Source: Candidatus Bathyarchaeota archaeon
Lineage (GTDB): Archaea; Thermoproteota; Bathyarchaeia; TCS64
DNA length: 36,664 nucleotides
Assembly (NCBI GenBank): GCA_016783485.1
Contig: JADHWM010000015.1
Location: forward strand, 1-36,664
Direction: 5' to 3'
In this document: positions 36,663 to 36,664 of the stretch, one piece after another
How the letters are laid out: each line of letters begins with the position of its first letter
How positions within the stretch are numbered: position 1 is the first letter of the stretch
Translations under genes and position numbers: made by a program
Notes under the pieces: model-generated
Seen by the model: the letters and a program-made list of their open reading frames with translations, nothing else
Database searches by the model: none
Told to the model about the DNA's origin: nothing

Positions 36663-36664
36663 CA

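Overview
The window is archaeal chromosomal DNA. The evidence is the cluster rps13-rps4-rps11-rpoD-rpl18e, an RNA polymerase subunit D with a built-in ferredoxin domain, an ATP-dependent DNA ligase, a short archaeal-type adenylosuccinate synthetase, a type IV pilin-like protein with a class III signal peptide, a PGF-CTERM-like surface anchor, frequent TTG/GTG starts, and TATA boxes lying 20-40 bases upstream of many starts. The presence of DnaK-DnaJ-GrpE, NikR and an electron-bifurcating-type ETF/lactate dehydrogenase points to an anaerobic, probably non-hyperthermophilic lineage. A Bathyarchaeia-like organism is my best guess, but this is inference and no marker seen here settles it.

Layout. 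Positions 1-5.8 kb: partial methyltransferase, amidohydrolase, YkgJ-type Cys-cluster protein, a 52-aa single-span membrane protein, GNAT acetyltransferase, site-2 protease, and a LarA-family protein whose catalytic residues look replaced. Positions 5.8-13.2 kb: CinA-like protein, purA, and a chaperone region reading dnaJ, small coiled-coil protein, M28 peptidase, dnaK, grpE on the minus strand. Positions 13.5-16.9 kb: a tight etfB-etfA-lactate dehydrogenase operon with the same gene order and domains as the electron-confurcating lactate dehydrogenase of Acetobacterium. Positions 17-22.7 kb: winged-helix regulator, pilin-like protein, unknown HExxH protein, DNA ligase, M20 peptidase, tRNA-binding protein, stand-alone Lrp/AsnC effector domain. 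Positions 23.0-26.3 kb: nikR divergent from a P1B-type metal ATPase and a ZIP transporter, a metal-homeostasis module. Positions 26.5-29.2 kb: ribosomal protein/RNA polymerase operon, convergent with a rhomboid protease. Positions 29.9-30.3 kb: an intergenic stretch extremely rich in G+T on the plus strand, with repeats and a strong hairpin. Positions 30.3-34.8 kb: a large secreted GH123/DUF4091-like surface protein, divergent from a membrane-anchored carbohydrate-binding-like protein, followed by a small winged-helix-like protein. Positions 34.9-36.7 kb: lipoate-protein ligase and the C-terminal part of an unknown protein.

How the genes may work together. The ETF/LDH operon would couple lactate oxidation to NAD and ferredoxin. 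The nikR module would adjust metal export and import. The surface-protein pair looks like a locus that binds and processes extracellular glycans. No tRNA, rRNA, insertion sequence or CRISPR array was recognised. Both ends of the window show strong GC skew that follows the DNA strand and not the coding strand.
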